From the NCBI GenBank assembly GCA_025094145.1, contig JALLLS010000038.1, positions 124,001 through 188,000 on the forward strand: a DNA stretch of 64,000 bases. The letters run 5' to 3'. The notes under the pieces were generated by a model. It saw only the letters and a program-made list of their open reading frames with translations. It was not told the origin of the DNA and searched no databases. Of this stretch, positions 1 through 11,427 are shown in pieces (the first letter of the stretch is position 1; each line of letters starts with the position of its first letter). This DNA is from Spinellus fusiger (taxonomy: Eukaryota > Mucoromycota > Mucoromycetes > Mucorales > Phycomycetaceae). Made by a program: the position numbers and the translations under genes.

Positions 1-167
1 TCTCTTCTCTCTTTGCATTATTTTTTTCACTTATGTATTTGAAGTGCTTCAATGTTTATTCTTTTTTTTCAAACAATCTCATAGGGTGGCTAAAATGCCC
101 AATGCGCAAATAGCAACCAACACCCAAAAATAAAAATACTTTGAACTGTGTAATATAGCACAGCAAT

Positions 168-1430
168 ATTTTTTTTCTAGGTGGAGGCCAAAACCTTACA
201 TTTTATTTGCTTGCATGTCACAGTGAGTGGTGCACACAAAAACCCCATTTTAGCAAGCTAAAAGGGAAGATAATATATAGATAGTTGAACTAAAGGAAAA
301 ATAAAATAAAGGGATAATAAAATATAAAGGATAAGCTATACAAAGAAGAAAAAAAGAAACATTCTAAATGTCTGCTTCAGTTATAAACACAAGAATCAAC
401 TTCTTGGCCATAGACTCAGCACAAACCACAGTGAAAAGAATATTGTCAAACACTAGTTGCCAGTGACACCTCCAGAGCACCAAGAGAATGCCTGATACCA
501 CTTGATAGGGCTCCAGAGAAAGGGAAGCAGAGGTAGGAAAATTGAGACTGTAAATGGCCTCAAAAATGTCCAATAGGGTAGGACTCCTGCCAAAGAAACA
601 CTCCCAGACTGAATTCCAAGTAGCTAACTTGACAGGGCAAGCAAAAAGAAAGTGAGCACTTGCATCTTCAGACACTTTACAGATCAGACAAAGAGCAGTG
701 GAAAAAGAGTCAGGGATAAGCTGATATAGTAGCAAGCAACAAGAAAGTTTTGAGTACAGAGCTCTATACCAGACATTTTGAGCAGAGTGGTGGATATTCA
801 TCTGCCAAAATAATCTCCAATTGCAATTAGTGAGAGGTGGTCTAAAGACAGGTAAGACATGCACTGAGGTAGCAATCTGTCTATAGAGATGAGGGCCAAG
901 CTTGCTCAAGGGGCAATCCTCAGTATCTACACTGGAAATGAAAGGGCTCAAGTCCAAACAACCCACTCCTCAAGGTTCTGAAGAAAGACGCAGACCAGGA
1001 AGACAGTTGAGGACAAAGAATCCATGTAGTAGAAGACAACCACATAGGTGGGGATGACAGAAACAAGATACAAGACAAGAAAAAACTGTTACCTCAGAGG
1101 GTATACAATGCCAAATGCATTGAAGCACTTCATCAAAGACAAAGGCATCCACTGCACTCAGGCTACTGTAACCCTTTGAAGGCTTAAATTGATTGTCAGG
1201 TAAAGACCAAACAGCAGACAAAGGAAGAGAGAGACAAGTAGCAGATGACACTCTCTGATTTACTGGATGCTGTGGCAACTGGTCAAAGGCATTTATTAGT
1301 AAACCCAAAGGGTGTAAACCAGATGCAAGTGCATAGGGGTGTAGGACTTAACAATATAAGTTTCTGTTGTAATCACAACAACAACAGTAACAGCCACAGA
1401 CTAATTATTAGGTTGTATAATGGTTGATCC
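168..1430 (-). mobile_element. 5'-truncated LINE copy (minus strand)
   Basis: This is the 3' part of a non-LTR retrotransposon lying on the minus strand. Two minus-strand reading frames (1308-970 and 966-364) join across a break at about 967-969. The second carries the C-terminal zinc-binding domain typical of LINE reverse transcriptases: C-x2-C, then H-x4-C (CLIC...AHFLFAC). The 3' end near 168 has a run of T on the plus strand (poly-A on minus), and the flank beside it resembles the 3' end of the other minus copy near 7500. RT and endonuclease are missing, so this is a dead, 5'-truncated copy. The upper boundary (about 1430) is approximate, set by the start of the plus-strand copy. Confidence 0.75.
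364..1308 (-). pseudogene. LINE ORF2 C-terminal remnant with RT-type zinc finger
   Basis: Two minus-strand frames, 970-1308 (112 codons) and 364-966 (200 codons), represent the end of LINE ORF2 downstream of the RT core. The second ends with the zf-RVT signature (C-x2-C...H-x4-C) followed by a hydrophobic tail like that of the copies at 6449-6856 and 7743-8360. A frame break separates the two pieces. No catalytic RT motif is present. Known of the family: this zinc-binding tail helps RNA binding and target-primed reverse transcription in LINE proteins. Confidence 0.7.
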
Positions 1431-1492
1431 ATTCCAGACTTCCAAATTCACATGTCAATATTGTGACTAAACAAATTGACATATAGACAAAC

Positions 1493-2716
1493 ATGGCTCT
1501 TCCCAATAAAACTCCAGAAGGCACCCCTAAGTGACCACCATTGCCTACTACAACCACCACCACACCAACCACCAGGATTCTACCTATATCCTATGCCAGG
1601 GCTGCTCAAAAAAGTATCCCTACCACCTTCACTTCTGTGTGCACAGAGGTAGTCATTTCAGAGAAGGACCCACTTGCACTCCCCCATCAATGGCAGTTAG
1701 GCACCACTGCCCATTCAGTCTTCTACTCTGTGCCCACCAAAGACACTGTCTTCAGAAGACAGTTCTGGGATGCCTTGCATGCACTCTTCCCCCAAGAAAC
1801 TAACCACAGCATTAGTGTCCAGGAAAAGAATGGCAAGGAGACAGTGGAAGTCCACTTGCCCAACCAAGCTGCTTGCAAGCAAGCTATTTCTTCTCCCCTT
1901 GTCCTGAACAGCCCCTCTGTCTTTGCCTCTTCTGCCATGTCTACTGAAGACAAATTGTTGAAGGTGAATCTCACCAAGATTCCCTTTGGAAGCTACCTTG
2001 ATATCAAGGAAAATCTTTTGCTTTGCCTTTCTTCTTTTGGCTCCGTACAGGAGATAGTCTTGTACAAAGAAGATGGTTTCTTTTGTGGTGCAGGCTATGT
2101 TTACATAGCATGTCCACCCAACACCAACAAGACCCTGCTTCCCCTCCAGCACCACATTTCCTACAATGCCACCACCACCATCCTGGCCACATGGAATTGC
2201 ATGGGTATCCATTGCAGATACTGTAAAGAAATGGGCCACAATGTGGACAACTGCCCTGTGTGCCCCAAAGAGGGTTGCAGCTGCTACTCTTGTGGAGAGA
2301 AAGGGCACTTACAGGTTAAGTGTACAAGAGTCCCTGCTGCTGAGGCACTCCCCAACACCTGCCAACACAAAATGGCTAAGAAGCCAGAGATCCCCCTGTC
2401 CCCTCCCTCACCCACCACCATCCCTGCAGCAGTGCCTGCCAGTACAGCTGTGTCCAAGCCTGTGATTACAGTGACAGCCCAGAAGACTCTGGTGAAGGCA
2501 CAACCACCAGCCTTCCCTAACTTACCCAACACCCACTACACCACCCCAGCCACCAATGATGTTCCTCTGCTTACCAAGCAAACAGTGTTTGAAGGGTACA
2601 AGCATGTGAATACTTTGAACCAAGAAGAGTTCTATGTGAACCCTCATGCTGATAATAATGAAGAGTGTTGTGTTCCAACTTCAATCCAAAGATTCTTCAT
2701 GAATTGGTCAACATGA
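1493..2716 (+). pseudogene. LINE ORF1 (gag-like, CCHC knuckles)
   Basis: ORF1 probably starts at the ATG at 1493 (MALPNKTPEG), the same start motif as the minus copy (MALPTKN). A TGA at 1532 interrupts it, after which the frame is open from 1541. The protein has a central RRM-like region, then tandem zinc knuckles of C-x2-C-x4-H-x4-C form (CRYCKEMGHNVDNC and CYSCGEKGHLQVKC), then a Pro/Thr-rich tail. The last 17 codons before the stop at 2714-2716 are LTR sequence, not native. Skipping the LTR and one duplication copy, the frame continues from 3199 and ends at 3267, overlapping the ORF2 ATG. The role is RNA binding in the retrotransposition particle; this copy is dead. Confidence 0.8.
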
Positions 2717-3193
2717 GTAGTATGCTGTGACATTCAGAATACTCTATGAAAGCTTGAGTGCACACAAGTACCATAGTACATCTCTGTATTATCTCACTGA
2801 TTGGTTGTAACTACAAATCAACCTTCTAAGCTCAAATTATTATCAGACACTTAATGAGCTGCCTTCATCTATAAATCCTTAGTGGACTAAATAAGACCTA
2901 TCAAAGGCAATTAAAAGTGAAGACATAATAGATGGCTCTATAATGGTGTGCTTATTCAATGAACTAACCATAAGGCTACACCTATGTAAACTACCATAGG
3001 ATAAATCATCTACACCAACCATATGGTTGCATCTATCAATAAGCTATGCCATGGACTAATCATTGACTACCAAAAGGTAGAATGCCACTGAAGGATAAGC
3101 ACCCACAAAAAGTATAAATAATGAACCACTCTTCACTTAATAAAAATTATCTTTGTTCAGTCTTGTTACTTTCTACTTGTCTGAATAATCACA
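2666..3193 (+). mobile_element. solo LTR (Ty3/gypsy-associated), 528 bp
   Basis: A 528-bp sequence beginning TGTTGTGTTCC and ending AATCACA, flanked by a perfect 5-bp direct duplication AAGAG (2661-2665 and 3194-3198). It matches, in opposite orientation, the LTR at 13338-13918, which adjoins integrase sequence. TG...CA ends plus a 5-bp target duplication are the signature of LTR retrotransposon integration; absence of internal sequence means LTR-LTR recombination removed the body. It contains a TATA-like AT-rich stretch and an AATAAA-like signal near the 3' end (around 3139). Confidence 0.88.
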
Positions 3194-3263
3194 AAGAGAA
3201 AGAAGAGGACTTGGACCTTGAGATGAGAAGTGAAGATGAAGAGGAGACCCCACCACTTTCTTT

Positions 3264-6200
3264 ATGATTAGAGTAGCCACTATGAATTGCAGAGGGCTGG
3301 TGAAAACTGGCCACTCCAACACATGCTCCTTATACATCAGATACCTATGCTCCATGAAACCTGACATCCTTGCCCTACAAGAAACCCATGCCTCCACCTT
3401 CTCTATGCAACATACCTTTGACCAACAATTCTGCTTCTCTTCCTCACTATGGTCACCTCACTGTGGCCTAGTCTCATTATCCTCTGACATCACATTCACT
3501 AACCCTCTCTTTAGCCTCTGTGGCTGCTGCATTACTGCTACAGTGGTGCATGCCAACAAGCTCTTTCTTTCTTTTTGCATCTGTGTGATATATGCTCTGG
3601 CTACTTTCAAAGATTGCTATGCTTTCCTTTCTTCCCTTCTCACCAACAGATGCCTTCTTCCCTCATCCCCTGCCAACTTTATGTTGTTGGGTGATTTCAA
3701 TTACTTGTACACCTCCACCACCTCTCCTTCAAGACAAGCACCAACTCCATGGTTATGATATATAGAGTCTTTCTTTAATGATTCTGTTACTGCCAAGGGA
3801 GATAAACCCCTTCCAACCTTTCACCATTCCTTTTCTTCCTCCACCATTGACTACATCTTCACCACTCCTAACATCTTCTCTTCTCATTCTTCCTCCTCCA
3901 TCACATATATCAACCAGCTTTGGTCTGATCATTGCTTGGTATCTGCATCCTTCCTTTTCCCTGCTGCTCATGCCCTTGGTAAAGGCCTCTGGCATGCCAA
4001 TCCTTGTCTTGCCCATAACTCTTCTTTTACCACCAAACTCAACATGCTCATTACTAACTACTTTCTAACCCTATCACCAATGGATTCTCCACAGATCCAA
4101 TGGGATAACCTCAAGAAGTCAGTCTGTCATCTTATCCAGTCCTTTAGCCACTGTCCCTCCAACAACCTTGCCTCTCAGGAGAAACTCTTGCAGAGCAAGT
4201 GTGATTGCCTCATCCACAAATTCTGCCACTTTCCTTCCCAGAACTTTCAGCTGCCAGTCATTGAACAAATGCTGCAGTCTGTCCAGAAAGAACAGGTAGA
4301 GAACCAGGCTCTCAGAGCTGGTCAACACTGGAGAGAGCAGGGAGAAACCACTGCTGGGTATTTGAAGCATACCATCACCACCCACCAATCCCGCAAGAAT
4401 ATGCCCAGCCTTTGCCACCCTACAACCAACACCCTATGCACAGATCCCAAGGATATGACAGAAGCAGCAGCAGCATTCTATGACCAACTTTATGCTCCTG
4501 ACCTTGTTTCTGATTCTGCCACCCACAACCTTCTATGCCATGCCCCCAACCTCACTCTTCATCCATCCTTGTCTTCTCTTCTTTCCACTTGTTTTTCACT
4601 AGCTGAGATCTGTTTGGCTGCCTCTTGTGCTCCAGCTACCAGTAGTCCTGGCCCTGATGGCTTGCCTTATGATATTTTGGTTCTCATCATCACCCACCCC
4701 TCCTGCTCCTTCCTGGTGGATAGAGTATATAATCAGGCACTTCTCTTAGGGATTTTCCCTGCCTTGTGGCAAGAGACTTGTCTCACTCTGCTGCCAAAGA
4801 AAGGAGGCCTTTCTGACTTGAAGAACTGGCACCCCATTGCACTCATTAACACTGATGCCAAGGTCTTCACTAGGTTGATCAGTGACCATATGATCCCAGC
4901 TGCAGGTACAATTGTCTCACCCTACCAAACCAGTTTTGTTTGTGGACGGTTCATTGCAAATAATGGTCTTCTTACCAAGGCCATTATGGAGCAGGCCCGT
5001 ATCCAGAACTCTCCAGCCATAGGACTCTTGTTGGAGCAGGAGAAGGCTTATGACAGGGTTCACCCTGATTACCTATGCCAAGTCCTTTGTCACTTTCGTT
5101 TTCCCCTCTACTCATTACCTGCATCCATAACCTCTTTTTTGCTACTAATATTAGAGTGAATGTCAATGGACATTTATCTCAACATGTCAAGCAATCTAGG
5201 GGTTTGCACCAAGGAGATCCTCTCTCACTAGTCCTCTTCAATCTTGCTTTTGAACCTCTTCTATGCATACTACTGCATGATAACCAGTTCATTGGCTTCT
5301 CACACCCACTTTCATTAACTCATCCAACCACTGCTCCTTCTTCTCCACCACCACCACCTATCAAATACCTTGCCTATGCCAACAACCTCCTTGTCTTCCT
5401 TCCAGATCTGCCTCAACTCCACCATCTCAACACCCACCTCAACACCTATGCCACCGCCTCCAATGCCATAATCAATATGCACAAAACAGAAGCCTTTTCT
5501 TTGTCTGGATCACCACAACCAACATGGACTACAGTGCTTCAACAATGCAATATAACTTCATGGCATGATTGCTACTCTCCTTCCCCTCTCCAATACTTGG
5601 GTTTCCCTCTCTACAACTCCTCCAAACAGAAATAATCCTTCCTTGACACTCTCCTTTTCTCCATTCACTCTTCCTCCAACATTCATCTTTCTTGTGCTCT
5701 CTCCATCTGTGGAAGGGCAACTGTCCTCAACACCCTCATTCTTTCCAAGTTATGGCATGTTCTCTGTGTCATTTCTGTCCCTCTTACCTTCCTCACCCAA
5801 ATTTGCTCCTTGATGTCAAAATTCCTCCAGCATAGGATGTTTCCTCTGGTCAAGCTTGCCACCATGTGTGTCCCTCTTTGCAGAGGTGGTCTAGGTATTC
5901 TGGATCCTGGCCTTCAGCAAGCAGCCCTGCAGCTTCAGTGGCTAGCACCTATGATGTCCTCTTCCTTGCCGTCCAGTTTGGTTCCTCCTTGGTTGTCTTT
6001 CTCTCTTCAGCAAGCAGCCCCCAACACCAACCCCCACCTCATCCTCCTATGCCCCAACCTTTGACCCACCACCTATTGCCATATGGACAGTGCCTTCCAC
6101 AATATCTTTGCTGCCATTGACACTATGCCCCACAGCTTTCTTTCTGCCATTCCAAATATTCCAACATGTCTCACCCTTCCACTGTCCTTTACATGCACCC

Positions 6201-7038
6201 CAGTCCCATCCTCCACCCTCTTCCCTTATTCATGGCACCACCTTCTGGTATCTGACGCCTTTATCACTGATATGGCATCAGGGTTACTGTGCAGATGGCT
6301 CCCAACAGAGATACTAAGATTGCCATACATCATATGCAAGTTTTTCTAGCAACTTGACACACACTCTTGTTTCCTACACCCTTTCCTTCTTCACACCACT
6401 TTCCCTCCTGAGAAAATATACCACCCTCATCCAGATCTTCCCCTTGTCTTGGGTGACAGTGTGGATCCACTTCCTTTCCTGTCAAGTCTTGTTGCCCCTC
6501 TCTCATGGTCTCATCTGTCTTCTTGCTCCTTCTGCTGCCTATGCTCTACCAAAACCCACCCTCTTCTCACCTATGACCCCCCACTAAACACCAAGCAGTG
6601 GTGTTCCTTCTGGGCCTTCCCAATTCACTACCAAGTCCACACCCTATGGTTCCATATTGTCCACAAGAAGCTCCCATTCTGCTCTCTTCTCCATACCATT
6701 ATGCCTCTCCTTTTCCCTACACCAATATGCCCTATATGCAATATTGAAGAGGATACATTGGAACATTTCCTCTTTCTATGCCCCATCAAGTTCTTAGTCT
6801 GGTCTTTGTGCTGGCTCATGCATTTCAACACTACCCTGAAACTGCCCAGCCTTTGAGAGGCCTTCTTCTCACTTTCCCTGCCAAGTTCCTGCTCTTGCTC
6901 TCCCTCCATCACCATCTTCAGCAGTTTCTTGCTCTCTATCTGGCACCATCATTGGCTCAATGTTTTCCAGAACCAACCCTTCACCTCTTCTCTTGTTCTT
7001 TCCTCTGCCAATATACTCTTACAGCAATTCACAGCTGA
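3264..7038 (+). pseudogene. LINE ORF2: APE endonuclease, reverse transcriptase, CCHC (broken)
   Basis: Pieces in order: 3264-3758 is the endonuclease N-terminus (ATMNCRGL, DILALQETHAS, LLGDFNY). 3936-5159 holds the RT palm with LLPKKGGLSDLKNWHPIALI, the QTSFVCGRFIANNG region and QEKAYDRVHPDY. 5075-5635 has GLHQGDPLS and the active-site segment. 5810-6349 is the thumb/connection region. 6449-6856 is the C-terminal zinc finger. At 5375-5386 the catalytic YADD box reads YANN, so both aspartates are lost, whereas the minus copy still has YADD. Several frameshifts and stops separate the pieces. The start ATG (3264) overlaps the restored ORF1 stop. Confidence 0.85.
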
Positions 7039-7105
7039 AATGGACATTGATCTTCCTTCAGCAAAGGCTCCACTCTCCCCCAAGCCCTAACATCATAAAA
7101 TAGAA

Positions 7106-7499
7106 AAAAAAATTCAAAATCTCAAAATCCAATAATTTAGAAAAAAAAAACTAGTGACTCTCTACAGCTACTTTGCATAGATTTTCATAATAAAATTGAG
7201 CTCAGGTTCCTTTATAAAAAAAAAGACATATAGACAAAGAACAAAGAGTGTTATAAAGAAGACTGCAATAGATAGAGAAGGAAAACATATAAAAGGAAAA
7301 CTACTAGTAGATCCATAAAGAAAGACTAGTATAAATAAAAGAAGAAATACATACAATAAAAAGTATCTTATTCCACCCTATCCTATTATCCCACCCTAGT
7401 GCTATTCCTCTTTTATATATTTATAACTCATTTATCCTGAATGTTACAGGTTGTCTTCTTTATACAACATAATTCATAGTTAAGACACTGCATATTAAA
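7106..7499. other. AT-rich spacer between two tail-to-tail LINEs
   Basis: No gene. A-rich and T-rich runs flank about 390 bp of AT-rich sequence between the 3' ends of the plus LINE (near 7105) and the minus LINE (T-run at 7501-7511). A short minus-strand hydrophobic frame at 7168-7356 is a by-product of T-rich sequence. Confidence 0.5.
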
Positions 7500-7742
7500 G
7501 TTTTTTTTTTGTATGGAAGTCACTGACTTTAATTTTATTTACATGCACAACCTATCAGAAGGAGGGAGGAGGGCAAGAGAAAAGGATATATCTATAAAAG
7601 ACAAAATAAAATAAAACAAAATAAAATAAAACAACTACTGATAACTGTCTAGCTCTTGCTCTTCTGCCAGAGTAGTCACCAAAGAGACTGCACGTTGGGC
7701 TACCACAGGGGGTAGAAAAGGCTCATCATCAAAAATAAGTCT

Positions 7743-10700
7743 CTAATGGGCTCTCCAAATGGCTAGTAAAATTAAACTGATGATTTGGCAAGAGTACATA
7801 GACTCATGTGCATTTTTGTATGGAAAAGATAATGCAAAAAGAGCATTGGAAATGGTTAAGAAGGTAGGTGCATGTCCAAGTTGAGACAACCAGACATCAA
7901 ACCAAACCTGCCACTTGGGTGGGCATTGGAATAAGAAGTAAAGAGGATCTTCAACAGGGTGGTTGCACAAGGGACAAGAGCTGGAAGCAAAAACTGCAGG
8001 AACAAGAGAGTGGAGTTGTTGGTGGCAAGGTAGTTTACCATGAAGTAGGCAAAACCACGCATTGTGCACTGAGTGTTGTATTTGAAAGTGCCAGAAGTCC
8101 TTCCACTGTATTGCTGTGAGAGGATGGCTGAAGGAAGGAACTGCTTGAGCAGGCAAAGCCAGGCAACAGAAAGAGTGAGAGCTCAATTTGTAAATAAGAA
8201 TATTTTCTAATTTTAGGCAGCTCACCACTGGGCAAAGATTATAGATCCCTGGTCTATGTTCATCAGAATCAACTGTCAGGGGAGAAAGACAACATCTCAC
8301 TAGCAGAGCAGCTAAGAGAATTTTCCTTCTAGCATGGGCACAACAAAGACAGTGAATCAAGCAGGGGGCTACTTGTAAATCTGCTACTGGCTTCCATCAA
8401 AGTCCCTGTAGAGATGGATCAAAGAAAAATGCATCTTTGACCAGAAGTTTTTGGTATCCAGGAGAGTCTTTAAATGTCTCTGAGTTTACTTGCCAAACAT
8501 CCTTCAATGGTAAAGTCAAGCATGTGGTTGGTGACAGAGAACAATCAAAGAGAGACTGGGGCAAGGCATCCATGGCTTTAAGCAAAGTGGCTAGAGAATT
8601 GAGGCCATTTTGCAAAAAGAAAGGGCAAGAAGATGGAAAGAAAGGTGGGATAAGATAGTCACCAACATTGCACAGAGACTGAAAAACATGTCTGATATAA
8701 ACAGTAGCAAAAGAGCCAATGGCACAAGGTGAAAGTAGAGGTGCAAGCCAATGCCATTGCAGTGCTAATTGCTGTCTAGGTGGGTTCAATATACCCAATC
8801 CTCCTTTACCCTTGGGTGCAGTAAGAAAAGAGTAACAAACAACAGGAAACATGCAGTGTTGAAGAAAAAAGAGATAATTGACTGAAGTTGACAAAAGAAA
8901 AGCTTAGAAGCAGGGATTACCCTGAGAACATGCCATGCCCTTGAAAGAATAAGAGTATTTATAACAGTTGCTATACCAAGAACAGACAGCTGACGTTGTG
9001 AATGGATCTGACATGCCATACTGATAGTATCCGGCAGTTAAGTGCTGAACACATCTCTCTGAGCCAAAGAAGTATACAGTGGGAACCCAAGATAAATCAA
9101 TGGATGAGTAGAATGTCTGTTGTGCCAACTGGTCATACCATGCTGTTCAAGAGCAGGTTGCCAAGAGGGCAAAGATGCACCAGAAAGAGAAAAGGCTTGG
9201 GTCTTTGCAAAATTGATTTTTACATTAGATGCCTTACTGTAGAGATCCAAATGTAATTGCAGTCTATTCAAGTCCTGCAGATCTTTAAGAAAAATCAGGG
9301 CATCATCAGCATAGGCCAATAGTTTGACAGGAGCAGGAATAGGCTCAAAAGAGTGTGGGTTGGTGTGAACAAGAGAGTAGCCATTGAACTGAGGATCATT
9401 GAGGATACAGTGTAAAAATGGTTCAAAGGCCAAGTTGAACAGTACAGGAGATAGTGGATCACCCTGATGCAATCCTCTGTCTTGGGGTATTGGTAAGGAT
9501 AAGAACCCATTAGCATTAACCCAGATCATGGTTCCAAAGAAGAGAGCTGTGATAGAGTTGACTAGCTGGGGAGGAAAGCCAAACCAAAGAAGAACAGAAG
9601 ATAGATACAGGAAGTGGGCATGTTTGTATGCTTTTCCTGATCCATCATCACACCAATGCTAGAAGACCCATACTTCTGGGCATCCTCCATCTCCAGTTGT
9701 GCCATCATACCATTGTCAGCTATAAACCTACCATGCACAAAGCCAGTCTGACAGGGGTTTACTAAGGGTCCACATTTACCAATGATATGTGCATTCACCA
9801 AGCAAGTGAACACTTTAGTGTCTGCATTAATGAGAGAGATGGGTCTCCAATTGCAAAGCAAAGAGAGATCACCTGTCTTGGGCAAAAGTACTATAACTGT
9901 ATCATGCCAACTAGGAGGGAAGATACCAGACACCAGAGCATCTTTGTACACTTCTCTGACTAAATTGCCATACAGGTGATGTTGAACAATGAGAGCAAGA
10001 ATTTCATATGGAATTCCATCTGAGCCAGAACTACTTTGATGTGGTGTGTGTGAAACACCTATCAAAAGATCATCCATAGTGAATGGATTGCATAGCTTAT
10101 CTCTAACAGTAGCTGGTATGATGCATGATGTGGGAATAGCCTCTAATGCAGAAGCAAAGGCTGTATTCTCAATTGGATCTGGAGTGTACAATTGTTTGTA
10201 GAAGCACTGAGCAGCCTCAGTTTTCTTGCTAGGAGTGGTGCACAAGTTGTTGGTATTGGGGTGACAAAGACTAGGGATAGACTGCTGCTGTTGCCTGGTG
10301 GTTACAGTGCGCTTCAGATACCCTGCTGACATCTCTCCATGTTCCCTCCAATGCTTTCCGGCCTTCAAAGCAGCAATCTCTATTATCTCATGCTGGAGCA
10401 CAGCAATCTGTGTCTCAACAGGAGGAAGAAGAGTAGTGAGATAAGAGGTGTAGCAATAGTTGTGGAGAATACGGTTACATTTGCATTGAAGCAATTTCAA
10501 TTGCTGTTGGCACCAAGCAGCTTGCTTGTGACCAAATTGTTGAGCTGTCTGTCTAACAGACTCTTTTACTCTTTCCCACTGGCACTGAGTGTCCAAAGCA
10601 TTAAGCTGAGGAAAAATATCCATCAAAACAGAGGAAAGTTTATCCTGGAAAGCAGGTTTTGCAGCCAAAGCTGGATTAGCACAATAAATCCCTTTACCAT

Positions 10701-11427
10701 GAGGTGTTGGGCCAAAAGAAAAGACTGTGGTAAGAAGAGCATGGTCTGTCCAAGCAGAAGAGATAAACTCCACATTTGAAGAGTGCACAAAGGGTGCCAT
10801 GTTGTTGGATAAGAAGATATAATCAATGTAAGAACTAGAATTAGCTTGACAAAAAGTAGGTAGTGGGAGCATATTTGGAGCTGTAAGGCAGTCCAGGAAG
10901 TGAGATGCTAGTGTGTTGATCCAAGAAGAAGGCACATCACAAACAGGAGACAAGAAAGAAGAAGAATAATTGAAATCTCCAGCAAGGACCAGGCGTTTAA
11001 AACCATCAGATTCTTGTGGATCAGACAATTGTTGTAGAAGTGATTGAAAAAAGGTCTTCCTGGGTCCAGCTTGTGCTGGAGCATAGATGACAAGAAGATC
11101 AAATGGATCAAAGAAATTGTTAGAGTGAGAGACAGTGGCCCATAGTGCACAGCCATCCAAATCTAAAGAAGGAAGGACAGGAGAAAGTAATATTGAAGAA
11201 TCCAAAGACACTAAGCCACAGTGTTGAGACCACAGGCTAGATGTGGTTTGGAATTCAAGGTCAAGAGTAGGAACAAAGTTGGGAGAAGCATTTGTCTCTT
11301 GAAGAGCCACTAAATGAGGATCTTGCATTTGTAAAAAACGAACAAGACTTTGCCTAGAAGATGCATCAGAAGACATGACAAGACTTTGACAGTTTAGGCT
11401 GCCAATCCTAAGAAGGTTGTTAGACAT
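7743..11427 (-). pseudogene. LINE ORF2: APE endonuclease and reverse transcriptase (broken late)
   Basis: The first frame (11427-9562, 621 codons) has an APE-type endonuclease (RIGSLNCQSL, LVALQETNAS, VLAGDFNYSS, SYIDYIFLSN, WTDHALL) followed by RT motifs (LLPKTGDLSLLCNWRPISLI, CQTGFVHGRFIADNG, GVMMDQEK). After a frame change the RT continues at 9529-9038 with RGLHQGDPLSPVLFNLAFEP and the intact catalytic box LLAYADDALIFL. Later pieces (9019-8786, 8894-8397, 8360-7743) cover the thumb and the C-terminal zinc finger (CPLCNHPVEDPLYFLFQC). The start codon overlaps the ORF1 stop (ATGTCTAA, 11427-11420). Confidence 0.85.

Larger units (their letters stand above)
1493..7105 (+). mobile_element. LINE (APE-type, two ORFs), degraded, interrupted by a solo LTR
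   Basis: Near-full-length non-LTR element on the plus strand. ORF1 (1493 to 2665, resuming 3199-3267) encodes a nucleic-acid-binding protein with two CCHC knuckles. ORF2 (3264 to about 7040) encodes APE-like endonuclease, reverse transcriptase and a C-terminal CCHC. A solo LTR (2666-3193) lies inside ORF1 near its end. ORF2 is broken by several frameshifts and stops. The 3' end is an A-rich tract near 7100. It faces the minus-strand relative at 7500-12760 tail to tail, with about 400 bp of AT-rich sequence between them. Confidence 0.85.
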
